Source: Pseudotabrizicola algicola
GTDB lineage: Bacteria > Pseudomonadota > Alphaproteobacteria > Rhodobacterales > Rhodobacteraceae
Assembly: GCF_010915705.1 (NCBI RefSeq)
Contig: NZ_JAAIKE010000008.1
Span: 1 to 64,000, forward strand
DNA length: 64,000 bases
Direction: 5' to 3'
Below, one piece after another: positions 20,718 through 29,927 of the stretch (positions within the stretch are counted from its first letter, which is position 1; every line of letters starts with the position of its first letter). A program made the translations under genes and the position numbers. Under the pieces are notes generated by a model, which had not been told where the DNA came from, did no database searches, and worked only from the letters and a program-made list of their open reading frames with translations.

Positions 20718-20883
20718 GGGTCTGCTCCAGCTGGTCGAGCCGCTCGCCGGCGCGGCCTGCGCGCTCGGCCGTCCGGCGAAGGTTGAGGATGAACAGGGTG
20801 ATGGTGAGCGCGACGAGGGCGATGGCCGTCGCCCGCCGCGCCCATGGCCGGGCGAGAAGCCCGACCACAAGGCTGGCCCACAT
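20626..20883 (-). CDS. Small membrane protein with coiled coil, candidate inner-membrane spanin
   Basis: 85 residues from the ATG at 20881-20883, which overlaps the stop of the endolysin gene. One transmembrane helix (about 8-32) is followed by a heptad-like helix with RTAERAGRAGERLDQLEQTH. This topology is that of Rz-type i-spanins, though holin accessory proteins look similar. The 3' third overlaps the Rz1-like lipoprotein gene in a different frame. Confidence 0.6.
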   Translation of the reverse strand: MWASLVVGLLARPWARRATAIALVALTITLFILNLRRTAERAGRAGERLDQLEQTHAIHRQMLDAAARRPRSRNDLLDRLRDGGF

Positions 20884-21563
20884 CAGCGCAGGCCCTTCTT
20901 CCAGTCGTCGAGGCGCGCCCAGACGGCCACCGCGATCCCGCCCAGCGCGAGCGCGATGAAGACCCAGCGGAGGGTGTCGAGATACGGCACCAGCGGCAGG
21001 ATCGCGCCCTGTGCCTCCGCCAGAACCTCCTGCGCGACCTCGACCCCGGCGGCCCCTACCGTCGCCACCCCGGCTGCGCCGGTCCCGCGCAGCGTGCGGC
21101 TTGCGGCCAGTGTCTCGCGCGCGGGCGGGGTCTCGACGGCGAAGGGGACGGCGCGAGGCGGGAAGGGATCGCCCCAGGAGCGGGCGGGGCCGAGGTCGAT
21201 ATGCATGAAGCCCGACCGGGGATAGGCGCCGAAGCCCAGAAACCCCACCTCCCGGGCGGCGGCCTCGAAGGCGGCGGGGTCGTGGTTCGACATGGCGATA
21301 TCGAAGGCCGTGCCGTCCATGTGCTTTGAGCGCGGCGCCCCGCCGACAGCGCGGTTGTGCTCGGGCGAGCGATAGGCCGAGCGGACGATCAGCGGCTTGC
21401 CCAGCCGGTCGCGCAGCGCCTGCAACTTGTCGAGCGCGGCGGGATGCAGCTTCAGCTGGCCGGTGCCGCGGCAGGCGATCTCGGCCGGCGAGAAGTTCGG
21501 CCAGCGCCAGAGGTGCAGGGGCACATCGCGGAAGTGACGGAAGGTGCGGACAGGGTCGGGCAT
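20883..21563 (-). CDS. M15-type peptidase endolysin with C-terminal membrane helix
   Basis: 226 residues. Residues 20-135 show the M15A/YcbK-like metallopeptidase pattern: FSPAEIAC, SAYRSPEHNRAVGG, SKHMDGTAFDI and GFMHIDLG, giving the His/Asp/His zinc ligands. A low-complexity Ala/Val-rich linker follows, and then one transmembrane segment near 195-215 with a basic tail. It is predicted to cut peptidoglycan stem peptides at lysis. The C-terminal membrane anchor is unusual for a soluble endolysin and may tether the enzyme until the membrane collapses. Confidence 0.85.
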   Translation of the reverse strand: MPDPVRTFRHFRDVPLHLWRWPNFSPAEIACRGTGQLKLHPAALDKLQALRDRLGKPLIVRSAYRSPEHNRAVGGAPRSKHMDGTAFDIAMSNHDPAAFEAAAREVGFLGFGAYPRSGFMHIDLGPARSWGDPFPPRAVPFAVETPPARETLAASRTLRGTGAAGVATVGAAGVEVAQEVLAEAQGAILPLVPYLDTLRWVFIALALGGIAVAVWARLDDWKKGLR

Positions 21564-21695
21564 GGGGGCCTCCTCGGGGCGTTGGACATGCAGGAATGGG
21601 CACCCCGCCGCTGCAGGAGCGGCGGGACGGGTGCGGTGATCAGGGTCTTGGGGCCGGCGTGACGAGTGGGCGGGGCGCTGGGCGCCGGGTTGGCG

Positions 21696-22004
21696 TCAGT
21701 CGTCGCGGCGGCGCTGGAAGGCTTCGAACATCAGGTTGCGCATGGCACGGATGTCACCCTCCATCCGCTCCAGCCGGTCGGCATCGGCCTTGCGGTCCTC
21801 GGCACGCCGGTGCTCGACCCGCTCGCGCTCGGCCGCAAGTTCGCGGTCGAGCCGGGCGAGCATGGCGTCATTGGTGAAGGCCCGGCGCGTGATGGCTGCG
21901 AGCAGCGCCAGCGTGCCGCCGATCAGCGCGGTGATGGCTGCTGTGATCCCGTGGTCGCGAAAGGCCCGGGCGACCTCTTCGAGGAGGGATGTGCGGTCGG
22001 TCAT
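21696..22004 (-). CDS. Small phage membrane protein, holin-like
   Basis: 102 residues from the ATG at 22002-22004 (MTDRTS start). One membrane segment (about 22-42, ITAAITALIGGTLALLAAI) is followed by a long charged helix with repeated Arg and Glu. Position between the tail fibre and the endolysin fits a holin or antiholin. With only one clear transmembrane helix it would be a class III-like holin. The role rests on context. Confidence 0.5.
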   Translation of the reverse strand: MTDRTSLLEEVARAFRDHGITAAITALIGGTLALLAAITRRAFTNDAMLARLDRELAAERERVEHRRAEDRKADADRLERMEGDIRAMRNLMFEAFQRRRDD

Positions 22005-22014
22005 GGCGGGCCTC

Positions 22015-23922
22015 TCAGTAGTCAGTCTCGACATAGACACCGCTGCAGTCGTAGGCGACCGCAGTCGCCGTGCTGCCGGTGTTCATGTAGTTGCGGGGGC
22101 TCAGGAGCTGGGTGGCGGCCGGGAGGTTCGCGGTGAGTTCGACCTCGGCGATGGCGCCGGAGACTTCCTCGACCACGCGGACCCACACAGAACTCGCGTT
22201 GGGGGCGGCGTAGAGGAAGAGGGTCAGGACATTGGTGGGCGCATCGACGGGGAAGCTGGCGCCCAGATTGATCAGCGTGGGTGCGCCGGAGCCGGAGTTG
22301 TGGACGATCTGCCAGTTGGCATGGGTGCCGCGCTGGAAGCCGATGCCGATGGCGTTGACGACGGCAGACAGCGCGAGCGTCGTGGCTAGCGCGGCGGTGG
22401 AGCCCATCAGCCCGAAAAAGCCCATGCCGGTGGGCTGCAGCGTCGTCAGCGAGAGCCGGTTCACGTAGGTGAATCCGCCCAAGCCCTCGGCATTGCCGCG
22501 CCAGCAGACCCAGCCGGCCGAGCGTTCCTCGGCCGCCGCGTCTGCGGTGGCGGCGCTGGTCATCCGCCAGCGGCGCATGGAGGTGGAGAGGTTGGTGGTG
22601 GCGAGACCGGGCGTGGAGGCGGTGCCGACGCCCGTGCGCGGCATGCCGATCGCGTTGATCGTGGTGCCCGAGGACGGGGCCCAGTACGCGATCCGGTTCA
22701 CCCCGAAATGCGGCTGCAACGGAAAGAGCCGTCCCGAGGGGCGCATGACCTCGAGCCAGGCGCTGCCAGCGCGGTCGCGGGCGTAGAGGTGGATGCGCCC
22801 CGCGGGCGGCGGATCGGGCGGCGTGGCGCGGCCGGGCAGGACCATGGGCTCGGGCAGTTCCACCCGGCCGCTGGCGCGGTCGATGCGCAGCGCGTCGTAG
22901 TAGGCCGATCCGTCCGGGCTGACCTTGAAGCTGAAATCATCGTTGCCGAGCAGCCCGATCAGGGCGCGCGCCGAGAACCCGGTCTTGAATGCGAAGGCGG
23001 CATCGTCGCCCGGCGTGTTCTTGTTGAAGGTCGCCTCGATCCCGTTGCCCGCGTGGTTGAACAGCATCGCGGGCGTGTTGATCGAGAAGCGGTTGAAGGC
23101 GTCGGCGGTGGCCCATCCGAGGCCGAGTTGCTGGGCGGTCAGGTTCGCCTGGGGCATAGCGACCTGCGTGACGCTGTTCGCGAAGGTCACCGTGGGCGTG
23201 TTGATCACCGTGGTGCCGCCCGCGCCAGCGGTGGCAGAGCCGATGTTGACGACGGTGTTCGACCCGGACGCCCCACCGGTCCCGATGTTCACTGTCTTGG
23301 TCGTGCCGTTCGTGGTCGCCCCGGTCCCGACGCCATAGGTGGCGGTGCCGGTGGAGGTGCCGATGGTCGCCGTTCCCCCGGAGGCAGTCAGCGTGCCGGA
23401 GAAGGTCTTGTTGCCCGAGAAGGTCTGCGTGCCCGCGAGGATCGCCAACTCGCTCGAGGTGTTGGGCAGCGTATAGGTCCGGGTCTGGCCGGTGGAGATC
23501 GCGGCCAGCGAGAACACGGCCTTCTTCGTCGGGTCCGCGTCGTTCACCAGGCTGAAGACGCTGTCGGGCACGTCGCGCGGCTCGCCCACGCTGGCCCAGC
23601 TGCTGCCCGACCAGACAAGGAAGACGCCTTCGTCCGCGACCCAGACCAGCCAGCCGGGGCGCGGGACCAGCCGCAGCCAGACGCCATCGACCCGGAAGGC
23701 CACGTTCAGATCCCAGCCCGCCCAGAGGCCGGTCGCGCCGGAGGCCACGAGATGGCGGTCGCCATCGGCGGGGCTGGCGGGCGGCACGGTGCGGGTGCGG
23801 TCCAGCACGGCCAGCTGCACCATGGCGTCGAGCAGCCGCAGCGCCTCGTTGTGGGTGACATGCTTTTGCGCCTGCGCGGCCATGAGATACGGCAGGCCGA
23901 GATGGGTGGTGGTGTCGGACAT
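22015..23922 (-). CDS. Phage tail fibre-like protein, DUF2793 N-terminal domain
   Basis: 635 residues. Residues 1-115 match the DUF2793 domain (THLGLPYLMAAQAQKHVTHN). A Gly/Thr/Asn-rich middle (about 165-255) with repeated TFSGNKTFSGTL- and TGATTNGTTKTVNIGTG-like turns suggests a trimeric fibre shaft. The C-terminal third is rich in beta strands. It is likely a receptor-binding or tail-spike component. It follows the tail-tip genes and precedes the lysis genes. The repeats make it a probable recombination hot spot for host-range change. Confidence 0.8.
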   Translation of the reverse strand: MSDTTTHLGLPYLMAAQAQKHVTHNEALRLLDAMVQLAVLDRTRTVPPASPADGDRHLVASGATGLWAGWDLNVAFRVDGVWLRLVPRPGWLVWVADEGVFLVWSGSSWASVGEPRDVPDSVFSLVNDADPTKKAVFSLAAISTGQTRTYTLPNTSSELAILAGTQTFSGNKTFSGTLTASGGTATIGTSTGTATYGVGTGATTNGTTKTVNIGTGGASGSNTVVNIGSATAGAGGTTVINTPTVTFANSVTQVAMPQANLTAQQLGLGWATADAFNRFSINTPAMLFNHAGNGIEATFNKNTPGDDAAFAFKTGFSARALIGLLGNDDFSFKVSPDGSAYYDALRIDRASGRVELPEPMVLPGRATPPDPPPAGRIHLYARDRAGSAWLEVMRPSGRLFPLQPHFGVNRIAYWAPSSGTTINAIGMPRTGVGTASTPGLATTNLSTSMRRWRMTSAATADAAAEERSAGWVCWRGNAEGLGGFTYVNRLSLTTLQPTGMGFFGLMGSTAALATTLALSAVVNAIGIGFQRGTHANWQIVHNSGSGAPTLINLGASFPVDAPTNVLTLFLYAAPNASSVWVRVVEEVSGAIAEVELTANLPAATQLLSPRNYMNTGSTATAVAYDCSGVYVETDY

Positions 23923-23954
23923 GGTCGATCCTGTGGAATTCCCGCTGGTGGGGA

Positions 23955-26900
23955 TCAGAACTGCAGCGTGACGCTGGCCGGTGCCCCGCGCCCGAGGCGG
24001 GCGGAGAGCTGGAAGATGCGGATGTCGAGCGTGTCGCCGGGGCCGAGCAGCGCGCCCCAGTCGGCGGTCTGCTGGGCGGCTGTGTAGAGAACGGAGGACG
24101 TGCCGCTGGTCAGCACGCGCTTCACCGCGTGCTGCGCACCGTCACGGATCTCGACCTCATAGGCTTCGACCTCTTCACCGAGGGGCACCTCGACCTGTTC
24201 CCAGGCATCGGCTTCGAGCGCGCGGGAGCGTCGGGTCCAGCGGATGGTCAGGTCGCCGGGCACGCGTGCCTGCCGCCAGGGCTGCGCGACATGCACTGGC
24301 GCGAAGGGGCGCAGGCCCGTGCCCGCAGGCGTGAAGGCTTGCGCCACGAAGGTCTCGTCCGAGGGCGGCCGGGTTGCGGGGCCCACGCGCCAGTTCCATG
24401 GCAGGCCGATGTCCCCCAACGCGACAGGCAGCGGTGCGAGCGTGCTGTCGAGCACCACCACCCGCGCCCCGGCGGGAGCCGGATTGCCCATCGCGCCTTC
24501 CGTGCCGCGCTGGCCGCGCAGGAGGCGGGTCAGCCGGTAGCGTCCCGGCGCGATCAACTCCGCCGCGCCCGCCTGGACGATCTCCCAGACCCCGGGGCTG
24601 GCCTCGACGGCCAGTGCATTGGCCCCGCCGAACAGGGCCAGATCAGTGACGCTTTCGAGCGAGCCGGTGAAGAGGTCGAGCGTCAGGGCATTGCCGAGAT
24701 CGAAGCGCGAGACCGGGCCGGGCCAGAGATCGAAGGCCAGCACGCCCATCCGCGCCCGGGCGGGCACGGTGGTCAGGAGTTCGAACCCGTCGCCGCCGGG
24801 GCTGCGGAAGACCGCGAGTTCTCCGGGCCAGGGGCGCGCATGGGCGGCAAGGAAGGGCCTATGCGCGGGCTGGTCCTCGGTCAGCTGCGGCAGATCGAGG
24901 AAGGCGACCTCGGGTGCTGCCAGCACCAACGGGCGCGCGAGCGTCGCGGGGCGCGGATCGCCCGGTGGCAGGTCGTAGGCCGCGCGGTCCTGGCGGATCG
25001 CCTCGATCCCGCGCGCCTCGGCATCGGCCGTGGACAGGAGCCGGAAATCGAGGCTGCGCCCGTCGTGGACAAGCCGGATCACATCGGCCGGGTCGAGCGC
25101 GAGGCGCGAGGGCGGCAGACGGAAGCTGGCGGTCTCGCGGCCGATCCAGGCTTCCATCAGCGCGCGGCGGCAGCGGCGCTCGGCTTCCTCGGGCGCGACC
25201 GCCATGGGGAAGGCTTCCGACGCGATGCGGCTCGCGGACACGGTGATCCGCTGCGCCTCGACCTGGGCTGCGTCGTAATCCTCGTCGGCACGGGCCAGCT
25301 GCCACTTGAGCGCTTGCGGCAGTTCGGTCTCCTGTGCGCGGGTCAGTTCCAGACCCTCGGTGCGGGGGTCCGGGGCCGCGACCAGATCGTCGGCACCCAG
25401 TTCCGCGACAGCGGCGCGGCCGCGCATGACGAAGCGGATAACCCCGCCGCTCTCCACGGCATCGAACCCGAAATGCCGCGCCAGCGTGGTGATCGAGGCA
25501 CGCGGGCTCTCGAGCGCGCCGATGACATAGCCCTCGACCGCGCCCCAGAGGCCGGTGACGTCGATGCGGTGGGCAGGCATCCCGGCGCGCAGGCAGAGAT
25601 GGCGGACGAGCGCTGCCAGCGAGACCGCCCCGAGCCGCCCGGTCAGCCAGTGTCCGAGCCGCCAGTTGGGGCCATCCGTCCAGACGCCGGTCAGCGCGGG
25701 GAAGAACGGATAGGGCCGCGCATCCCAGGTCCAGGCGGCGCATTCGGGGACGTGCACCATCCGGCCGCCATAGACGGACGAGGTCGGGTTGGTCGCCGCC
25801 TCGCCCCACCAGAGGTACGTCGCCTCGAGATAGGCGCGCTGGATGGCGTCGTCGCGCCAGCCGCGGGAGAAGTACGGCGTGAAGCTCTCCGAGGACTTCG
25901 GGTCGAAGAAGACGTTCGGCTGGTTGGTGCCCCGATCGATGGCCGGGCAGCCGAGCTCAGTGAACCAGACGGGCTTCGACTGCGGCACCCATGCGGTGGG
26001 CGTCCCGCTCTCCACCCCGCCCGGGCGGTTAAAATGGGGCTCCGACCACCAGGCGCGCAGATCCTTGTAGCGGAAGACCCACGGCTTGCCTGCGCTGCCG
26101 TCGGTGATGGGCGTGCGCAGCTGTGCCGAGCGATCGACCTCCGAGGCATAGAACCAGTCGAAGCCCTCGCCCCCGGCGATGTTGGCTTTCAGATAGACGC
26201 GGTCGTGGATCGCTGGCCAACCCGCCTGCGCGTCGAGATGGTCGAACCCGTCGCGCCAGTCCGACAGCGGCATGTAGTTGTCGATGCCGATGAAGTCGGT
26301 GTTGGCGTCCGCCCAGAGCGGATCGAGGTGGAATAAGACGTCCCCCGAACCATCGCCCGGCTGGTGACCGAAATACTCGCTCCAGTCCGCCGCGTAGCTG
26401 ATCCTGGTGCCCGGTCCGAGGATGCTTCGCACGCTTGCTGCGAGATCGCGGAAGGCCTGCACGGCGGGATAGGTGGACGCGTCCGAGCGGATCGTGGTCA
26501 GCCCGCGCATCTCCGAGCCGATCAGGAAGGCATCGACGCCCCCTGCAGCGGCGCAAAGATGGGCATAGTGCAGGATCATCCGGCGCAGGCCCCAGTCGCC
26601 GGCGGGGCCGGTCCAGCTGACGGTCTCGCCCGAGACTAAGAAGTTCGCGGGCGTGGCGGCGCCGAAGAAGTTCGCGACTTGCGTGGCCGCCGTGGCGGTC
26701 TTGTCAACGGTGCCCGCGAACCCGGCCGCGGGAGAGCAGGCAATCCGCCCCCGCCAGGGAAACACCGGCTGGCCCGGCTGGGCGGCGTTATCGCTGTAGG
26801 GGTTCGGAAGGCTGTTGCCGGGCGGGACGTCCATCAGGATGAACGGATAGAAGGTGACGCGCAGCCCGCGCGCCTTCATCTCCTGGATCGACTGCACCAC

Positions 26901-27941
26901 GGCGAAATCGGCGGGCGTGCCTCCGTAGACCGGCCGATCCTCGCTGTCGCGGCTGACGAGATGCGCGTTCGCCCGGCTCACCCCGTTCACGCTCCAGAGG
27001 CGGCTCGTCGACTTGGACGCCACCTCCACGCCCGGTCGGATCTGGCAGTGGCCGGCCCGCAGATCGGTGCCGAACCAGGCAACGACGAGGCTGACGCTCT
27101 CGACCGCCGGCGCCATCGCCTGCAGCCGGTCGAGGGCCACCACAATGTCCGTCGTGTCGGGCAGCGCGTTCAGGTTCTCGGCCGTGGTGGTCCCGCCGAT
27201 GCTTCCGGTCGTCTTCCGGATCGCCTGCGTGGCATAGGTGAACTCGCCCGAGGCCGGGATCATGGTGACCGCGCGGGTCAGCCCCTCGGCGGTGTCGGGA
27301 TCGGCGAGCGGGCGGAAGACCTCGAAGGAAAGCTGCGGGATCCGGTTCCCGAAATCCGCCAGCGGCAGTTCCTCGAAGACGACATAGGCTGTGCCGCGAT
27401 AGGCCGGGGTGTTGGCCGCGCCCATCTTCGCGGCGATGAACGGGTCCGGCGCCTGCGCCTCGTCGCCGGGATACCAGCGCATGGTGATGCCGGTCATGTC
27501 GAGCGGCTTGCCGTCTGCCCAGATGCGGCCGATGCCGGTGATCGGGCCCTCACACAGCGCCACGGCGAAGGACGCGAAATACAGATACTCCGTCGTGCGG
27601 ACCTTGCCGCCCCCGCCGCCCTTTCCGCCGCCCCGCTGGGTGGTCGTGCGCGTCTCCTCGCGGAAATCCGTGGCCCAGACGATGTTGCCGGCGATCCGCA
27701 TGCGGCCGTAGAGGCGCGGGATCACGGCACCCTCGGTCGAGGAGGTGATCCGCAGGCTCTCCAGCCGCGCGCCCTCGATGCGCTGGGTGGGGGCTAGCGA
27801 GGAGATGATCCAGCTGTCGATGACCGAACCCACGGTCGAGCCGATCAGCCCGCCGATGGCCGCGCCCGAGAGGCCAAGGATCGCGCCGCCGAAGCCCATG
27901 CCGATGCTGGAGCCGACGACGCCGAGAACGAGGGTGGCCAT
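23955..27941 (-). CDS. Tail-tip megatron protein with glycoside-hydrolase-like TIM barrel (RcGTA gp15 type)
   Basis: 1328 residues. The N-terminus is Gly-rich with hydrophobic segments (about 1-55) and a basic Gly/Lys loop near 105-115. A TIM-barrel glycoside-hydrolase-like region covers roughly 380-800 and includes FLIGSEMRGL, FIGIDNYMPLSDW and WFTELGCPAI. The C-terminal half has fibronectin-like and receptor-facing strands. The layout matches the gp15 megatron of gene transfer agents and related siphophages, the tail tip that contacts the cell surface. The barrel may bind or cut surface glycans. Confidence 0.85.
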   Translation of the reverse strand: MATLVLGVVGSSIGMGFGGAILGLSGAAIGGLIGSTVGSVIDSWIISSLAPTQRIEGARLESLRITSSTEGAVIPRLYGRMRIAGNIVWATDFREETRTTTQRGGGKGGGGGKVRTTEYLYFASFAVALCEGPITGIGRIWADGKPLDMTGITMRWYPGDEAQAPDPFIAAKMGAANTPAYRGTAYVVFEELPLADFGNRIPQLSFEVFRPLADPDTAEGLTRAVTMIPASGEFTYATQAIRKTTGSIGGTTTAENLNALPDTTDIVVALDRLQAMAPAVESVSLVVAWFGTDLRAGHCQIRPGVEVASKSTSRLWSVNGVSRANAHLVSRDSEDRPVYGGTPADFAVVQSIQEMKARGLRVTFYPFILMDVPPGNSLPNPYSDNAAQPGQPVFPWRGRIACSPAAGFAGTVDKTATAATQVANFFGAATPANFLVSGETVSWTGPAGDWGLRRMILHYAHLCAAAGGVDAFLIGSEMRGLTTIRSDASTYPAVQAFRDLAASVRSILGPGTRISYAADWSEYFGHQPGDGSGDVLFHLDPLWADANTDFIGIDNYMPLSDWRDGFDHLDAQAGWPAIHDRVYLKANIAGGEGFDWFYASEVDRSAQLRTPITDGSAGKPWVFRYKDLRAWWSEPHFNRPGGVESGTPTAWVPQSKPVWFTELGCPAIDRGTNQPNVFFDPKSSESFTPYFSRGWRDDAIQRAYLEATYLWWGEAATNPTSSVYGGRMVHVPECAAWTWDARPYPFFPALTGVWTDGPNWRLGHWLTGRLGAVSLAALVRHLCLRAGMPAHRIDVTGLWGAVEGYVIGALESPRASITTLARHFGFDAVESGGVIRFVMRGRAAVAELGADDLVAAPDPRTEGLELTRAQETELPQALKWQLARADEDYDAAQVEAQRITVSASRIASEAFPMAVAPEEAERRCRRALMEAWIGRETASFRLPPSRLALDPADVIRLVHDGRSLDFRLLSTADAEARGIEAIRQDRAAYDLPPGDPRPATLARPLVLAAPEVAFLDLPQLTEDQPAHRPFLAAHARPWPGELAVFRSPGGDGFELLTTVPARARMGVLAFDLWPGPVSRFDLGNALTLDLFTGSLESVTDLALFGGANALAVEASPGVWEIVQAGAAELIAPGRYRLTRLLRGQRGTEGAMGNPAPAGARVVVLDSTLAPLPVALGDIGLPWNWRVGPATRPPSDETFVAQAFTPAGTGLRPFAPVHVAQPWRQARVPGDLTIRWTRRSRALEADAWEQVEVPLGEEVEAYEVEIRDGAQHAVKRVLTSGTSSVLYTAAQQTADWGALLGPGDTLDIRIFQLSARLGRGAPASVTLQF

Positions 27942-27965
27942 CAGGAAATCTCGATGTTGGAAGGG

Positions 27966-28412
27966 TCAGTGCGATGGAAACAGGAAGGCGAAGGTGATCT
28001 TGCGCGCCCAGGACGGGGTGAGCAGTTCCTCGATCACGCCAAGCCGCTCGTAGGCGTGGAGGAAGCGGTCGGGCCCGGTGAGGATCCCGACATGCTTGGC
28101 GATGGCGCGGCTATCCATTCGGAACAGCACCAGCGCACCGGGCGGGGCGTCGGCGGGCGGCACCTCGATCATCATGGCGCGCGCGCCCTCGGCCAGCACC
28201 TCGCGCGGGCCCGTCTCGCCCCAATCCCGGCTATAGGGCGGGATCGGAAAGGGCTCGGGGCCGACCACCTCCCGCCAGACGCCCCGGGCCAGCCCGAGGC
28301 AGTCGCAGCCCACGCCCTTCAGGCTGGCCTGATCGTGGTAGGGCGTGCCCAGCCACGCGCGGGCGATGGTGATGACGAGCGCGAGATCGGCGGCATCGCG
28401 AGGCGCTGTCAC
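27966..28412 (-). CDS. NlpC/P60 tail peptidase (RcGTA gp14 type)
   Basis: 148 residues. The catalytic Cys lies in VGCDCLGLARG (Cys36 or Cys38), with a following AKHVGILTG segment carrying the His. NlpC/P60 proteins cut peptidoglycan peptides during DNA injection. The stop lies 24 bp before the megatron start, and its start overlaps the DUF2163 gene by 4 bp (ATGA). The order DUF2460-DUF2163-NlpC-megatron is that of RcGTA gp12-gp15. Confidence 0.88.
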   Translation of the reverse strand: MTAPRDAADLALVITIARAWLGTPYHDQASLKGVGCDCLGLARGVWREVVGPEPFPIPPYSRDWGETGPREVLAEGARAMMIEVPPADAPPGALVLFRMDSRAIAKHVGILTGPDRFLHAYERLGVIEELLTPSWARKITFAFLFPSH

Positions 28413-29293
28413 AGCACCGCCCCGTCATGGCCGCCACCGCGCGAGGCGTAGCGCAGGATGGTGTCCTGCCCCGGGATATGCGGGAAGCCCCGGAAGTTCG
28501 CGACGTTCCCGAACTTCGCGCTGCAGGTGGCCAGCCGCTTGTCGCAGCCCGCGCGGGCGATGAAGCTGTCGCCCTCACTGAGAGGGCGCACCGGAGCCTC
28601 GAGCAGCGTCAGGATCGCGAGCCCATCGACCAAGTCGTGCGCAAGCACCTCCGCCTGACGCCCCGCATTGGCACCAGATGCCCACTCGACCGTGCCGTGC
28701 GCGAACCAGCCCGCCGCGAAACTGCCAAGCCCCGAGGCCGTGAACGCCCGGTCGCGCAGCAGGTCGGTGACCGCGCCCGTGCCCCGGAAGTCCGCCGCCT
28801 CGAGGTTCACGCCGCAGCGGTCGTCGCCCAGCGCGGCGTCGCAGCCCGCCTGAAATGTCCGCCCGACCGTCTGGCCCAGCACATGGGCGAGCGAGCGCAC
28901 CTCGGCCACGAAGGCCACCCGGCCGCGCCGGACCTGCCCGATGGCGCCCCGGCGCAGCAGCACGCGCTGGCTGGTGTCGGCCCAGTTCACCCGCCAGAGC
29001 TCGACCTCGGCATTGTCCCAGCGACCATCCTGAATGTCGGTCTCGGTGATGCGGTCGGAGGACAGTACGCCCTCGGCATCCTGCGCATCGACCGACAGGT
29101 CCGAGCCTGCCCGAACCTCGGAGGCTGTGAACCCGCTCTCGGGCTCGAACTCGGTCCCCTCGAAGGTCAGCGCCCGGTCGTGGTCGGTGAAACCGAAGCT
29201 GACGCCATCGGCCCGCGTGATGCGCCAGCACCAGGCAAGGGTCGTGGTGCCGTCATCGAGATGCGCCTGCAGGGAGGGGGCAAGCTGCTTCAT
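28409..29293 (-). CDS. DUF2163 tail protein (RcGTA gp13 type)
   Basis: 294 residues from the ATG at 29291-29293. The N-terminal half resembles DUF2163 (LAWCWRITRADG, then GFTDHDR). The C-terminal half holds the phage BR0599-like region with RAGCDKRLATCSAKFGN, whose cysteines probably bind metal. It forms part of the distal tail hub. The longer open frame upstream to 29659 overlaps the DUF2460 gene and is rejected. Confidence 0.88.
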   Translation of the reverse strand: MKQLAPSLQAHLDDGTTTLAWCWRITRADGVSFGFTDHDRALTFEGTEFEPESGFTASEVRAGSDLSVDAQDAEGVLSSDRITETDIQDGRWDNAEVELWRVNWADTSQRVLLRRGAIGQVRRGRVAFVAEVRSLAHVLGQTVGRTFQAGCDAALGDDRCGVNLEAADFRGTGAVTDLLRDRAFTASGLGSFAAGWFAHGTVEWASGANAGRQAEVLAHDLVDGLAILTLLEAPVRPLSEGDSFIARAGCDKRLATCSAKFGNVANFRGFPHIPGQDTILRYASRGGGHDGAVL

Positions 29294-29916
29294 CTGCGGA
29301 TCTCCAGGAGCGGGATGGAGGCGATCGACCCGAGGCGCTCGAGGTCGAGCGTCACGTCGAGCGTGTCGGTGTCGAAGCGGACGGGTGTGTCGAACTCGAA
29401 GCCCGCGGTGACGGGGACGCCCGCACCGGGGGCCGAGCCGAAGGTGACGAGGCCGGTGGTGGTGTCGACCGACCAGCCCGAGAGCTGCTCGGTCCCGCCG
29501 AGGGCTACACGGACGGTGCCCGCGACGGGCTTGGTGATGGCGCGCGTCCAGGACTGCCCGCCCGAGGCGTAGCGCTTCAGGAGCGGAAATGTCGTGCGGA
29601 CGCCATCGCCGGTGCCGAGTGGCTGATCCAGCGGCGACGGCGTGCCCGAGGGCAGGCACGACTTGTGATCGCCCCAGTCCTTGAAGCGGAAGCCGTGGAG
29701 GCGTCCGTTGCGCGCCTCGAAGAAGGCCACCACCACGGCCAGGTCATCGGCGCGGCGGATGCCGTAGGCGACATCGTAACGGCGGCGGCTGTTGGCCCAG
29801 CTGGCATTCCTCTCTTCGTCGCCCGAGGCGAGCTCGACCACCTGCGTGCGCCGTTCGGGCCCGCCGCGCGCGCCACGGCTGATCGCGTCCGGAAACCGGA
29901 CCTCGTGAAACGCCAT
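29290..29916 (-). CDS. DUF2460 distal tail protein (RcGTA gp12 type)
   Basis: 208 residues from the ATG at 29914-29916 (MAFHEVRFP start, typical of the family). The DUF2460 core covers almost all of it, with RYDVAYGIR, FKDWGDHK and a C-terminal FDTPVRFDTD. It overlaps the DUF2163 gene by 4 bp. This is the distal tail adaptor that joins the tail tube to the tip. Confidence 0.9.
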   Translation of the reverse strand: MAFHEVRFPDAISRGARGGPERRTQVVELASGDEERNASWANSRRRYDVAYGIRRADDLAVVVAFFEARNGRLHGFRFKDWGDHKSCLPSGTPSPLDQPLGTGDGVRTTFPLLKRYASGGQSWTRAITKPVAGTVRVALGGTEQLSGWSVDTTTGLVTFGSAPGAGVPVTAGFEFDTPVRFDTDTLDVTLDLERLGSIASIPLLEIRR

Positions 29917-29927
29917 GCTCGGGATCC

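Noticed and set aside
24129-26336. 735-codon plus-strand frame opposite the megatron gene
   Set aside because: Shadow of the megatron gene; composition is Arg/Gly/Ala-rich and the other strand has clear homology.
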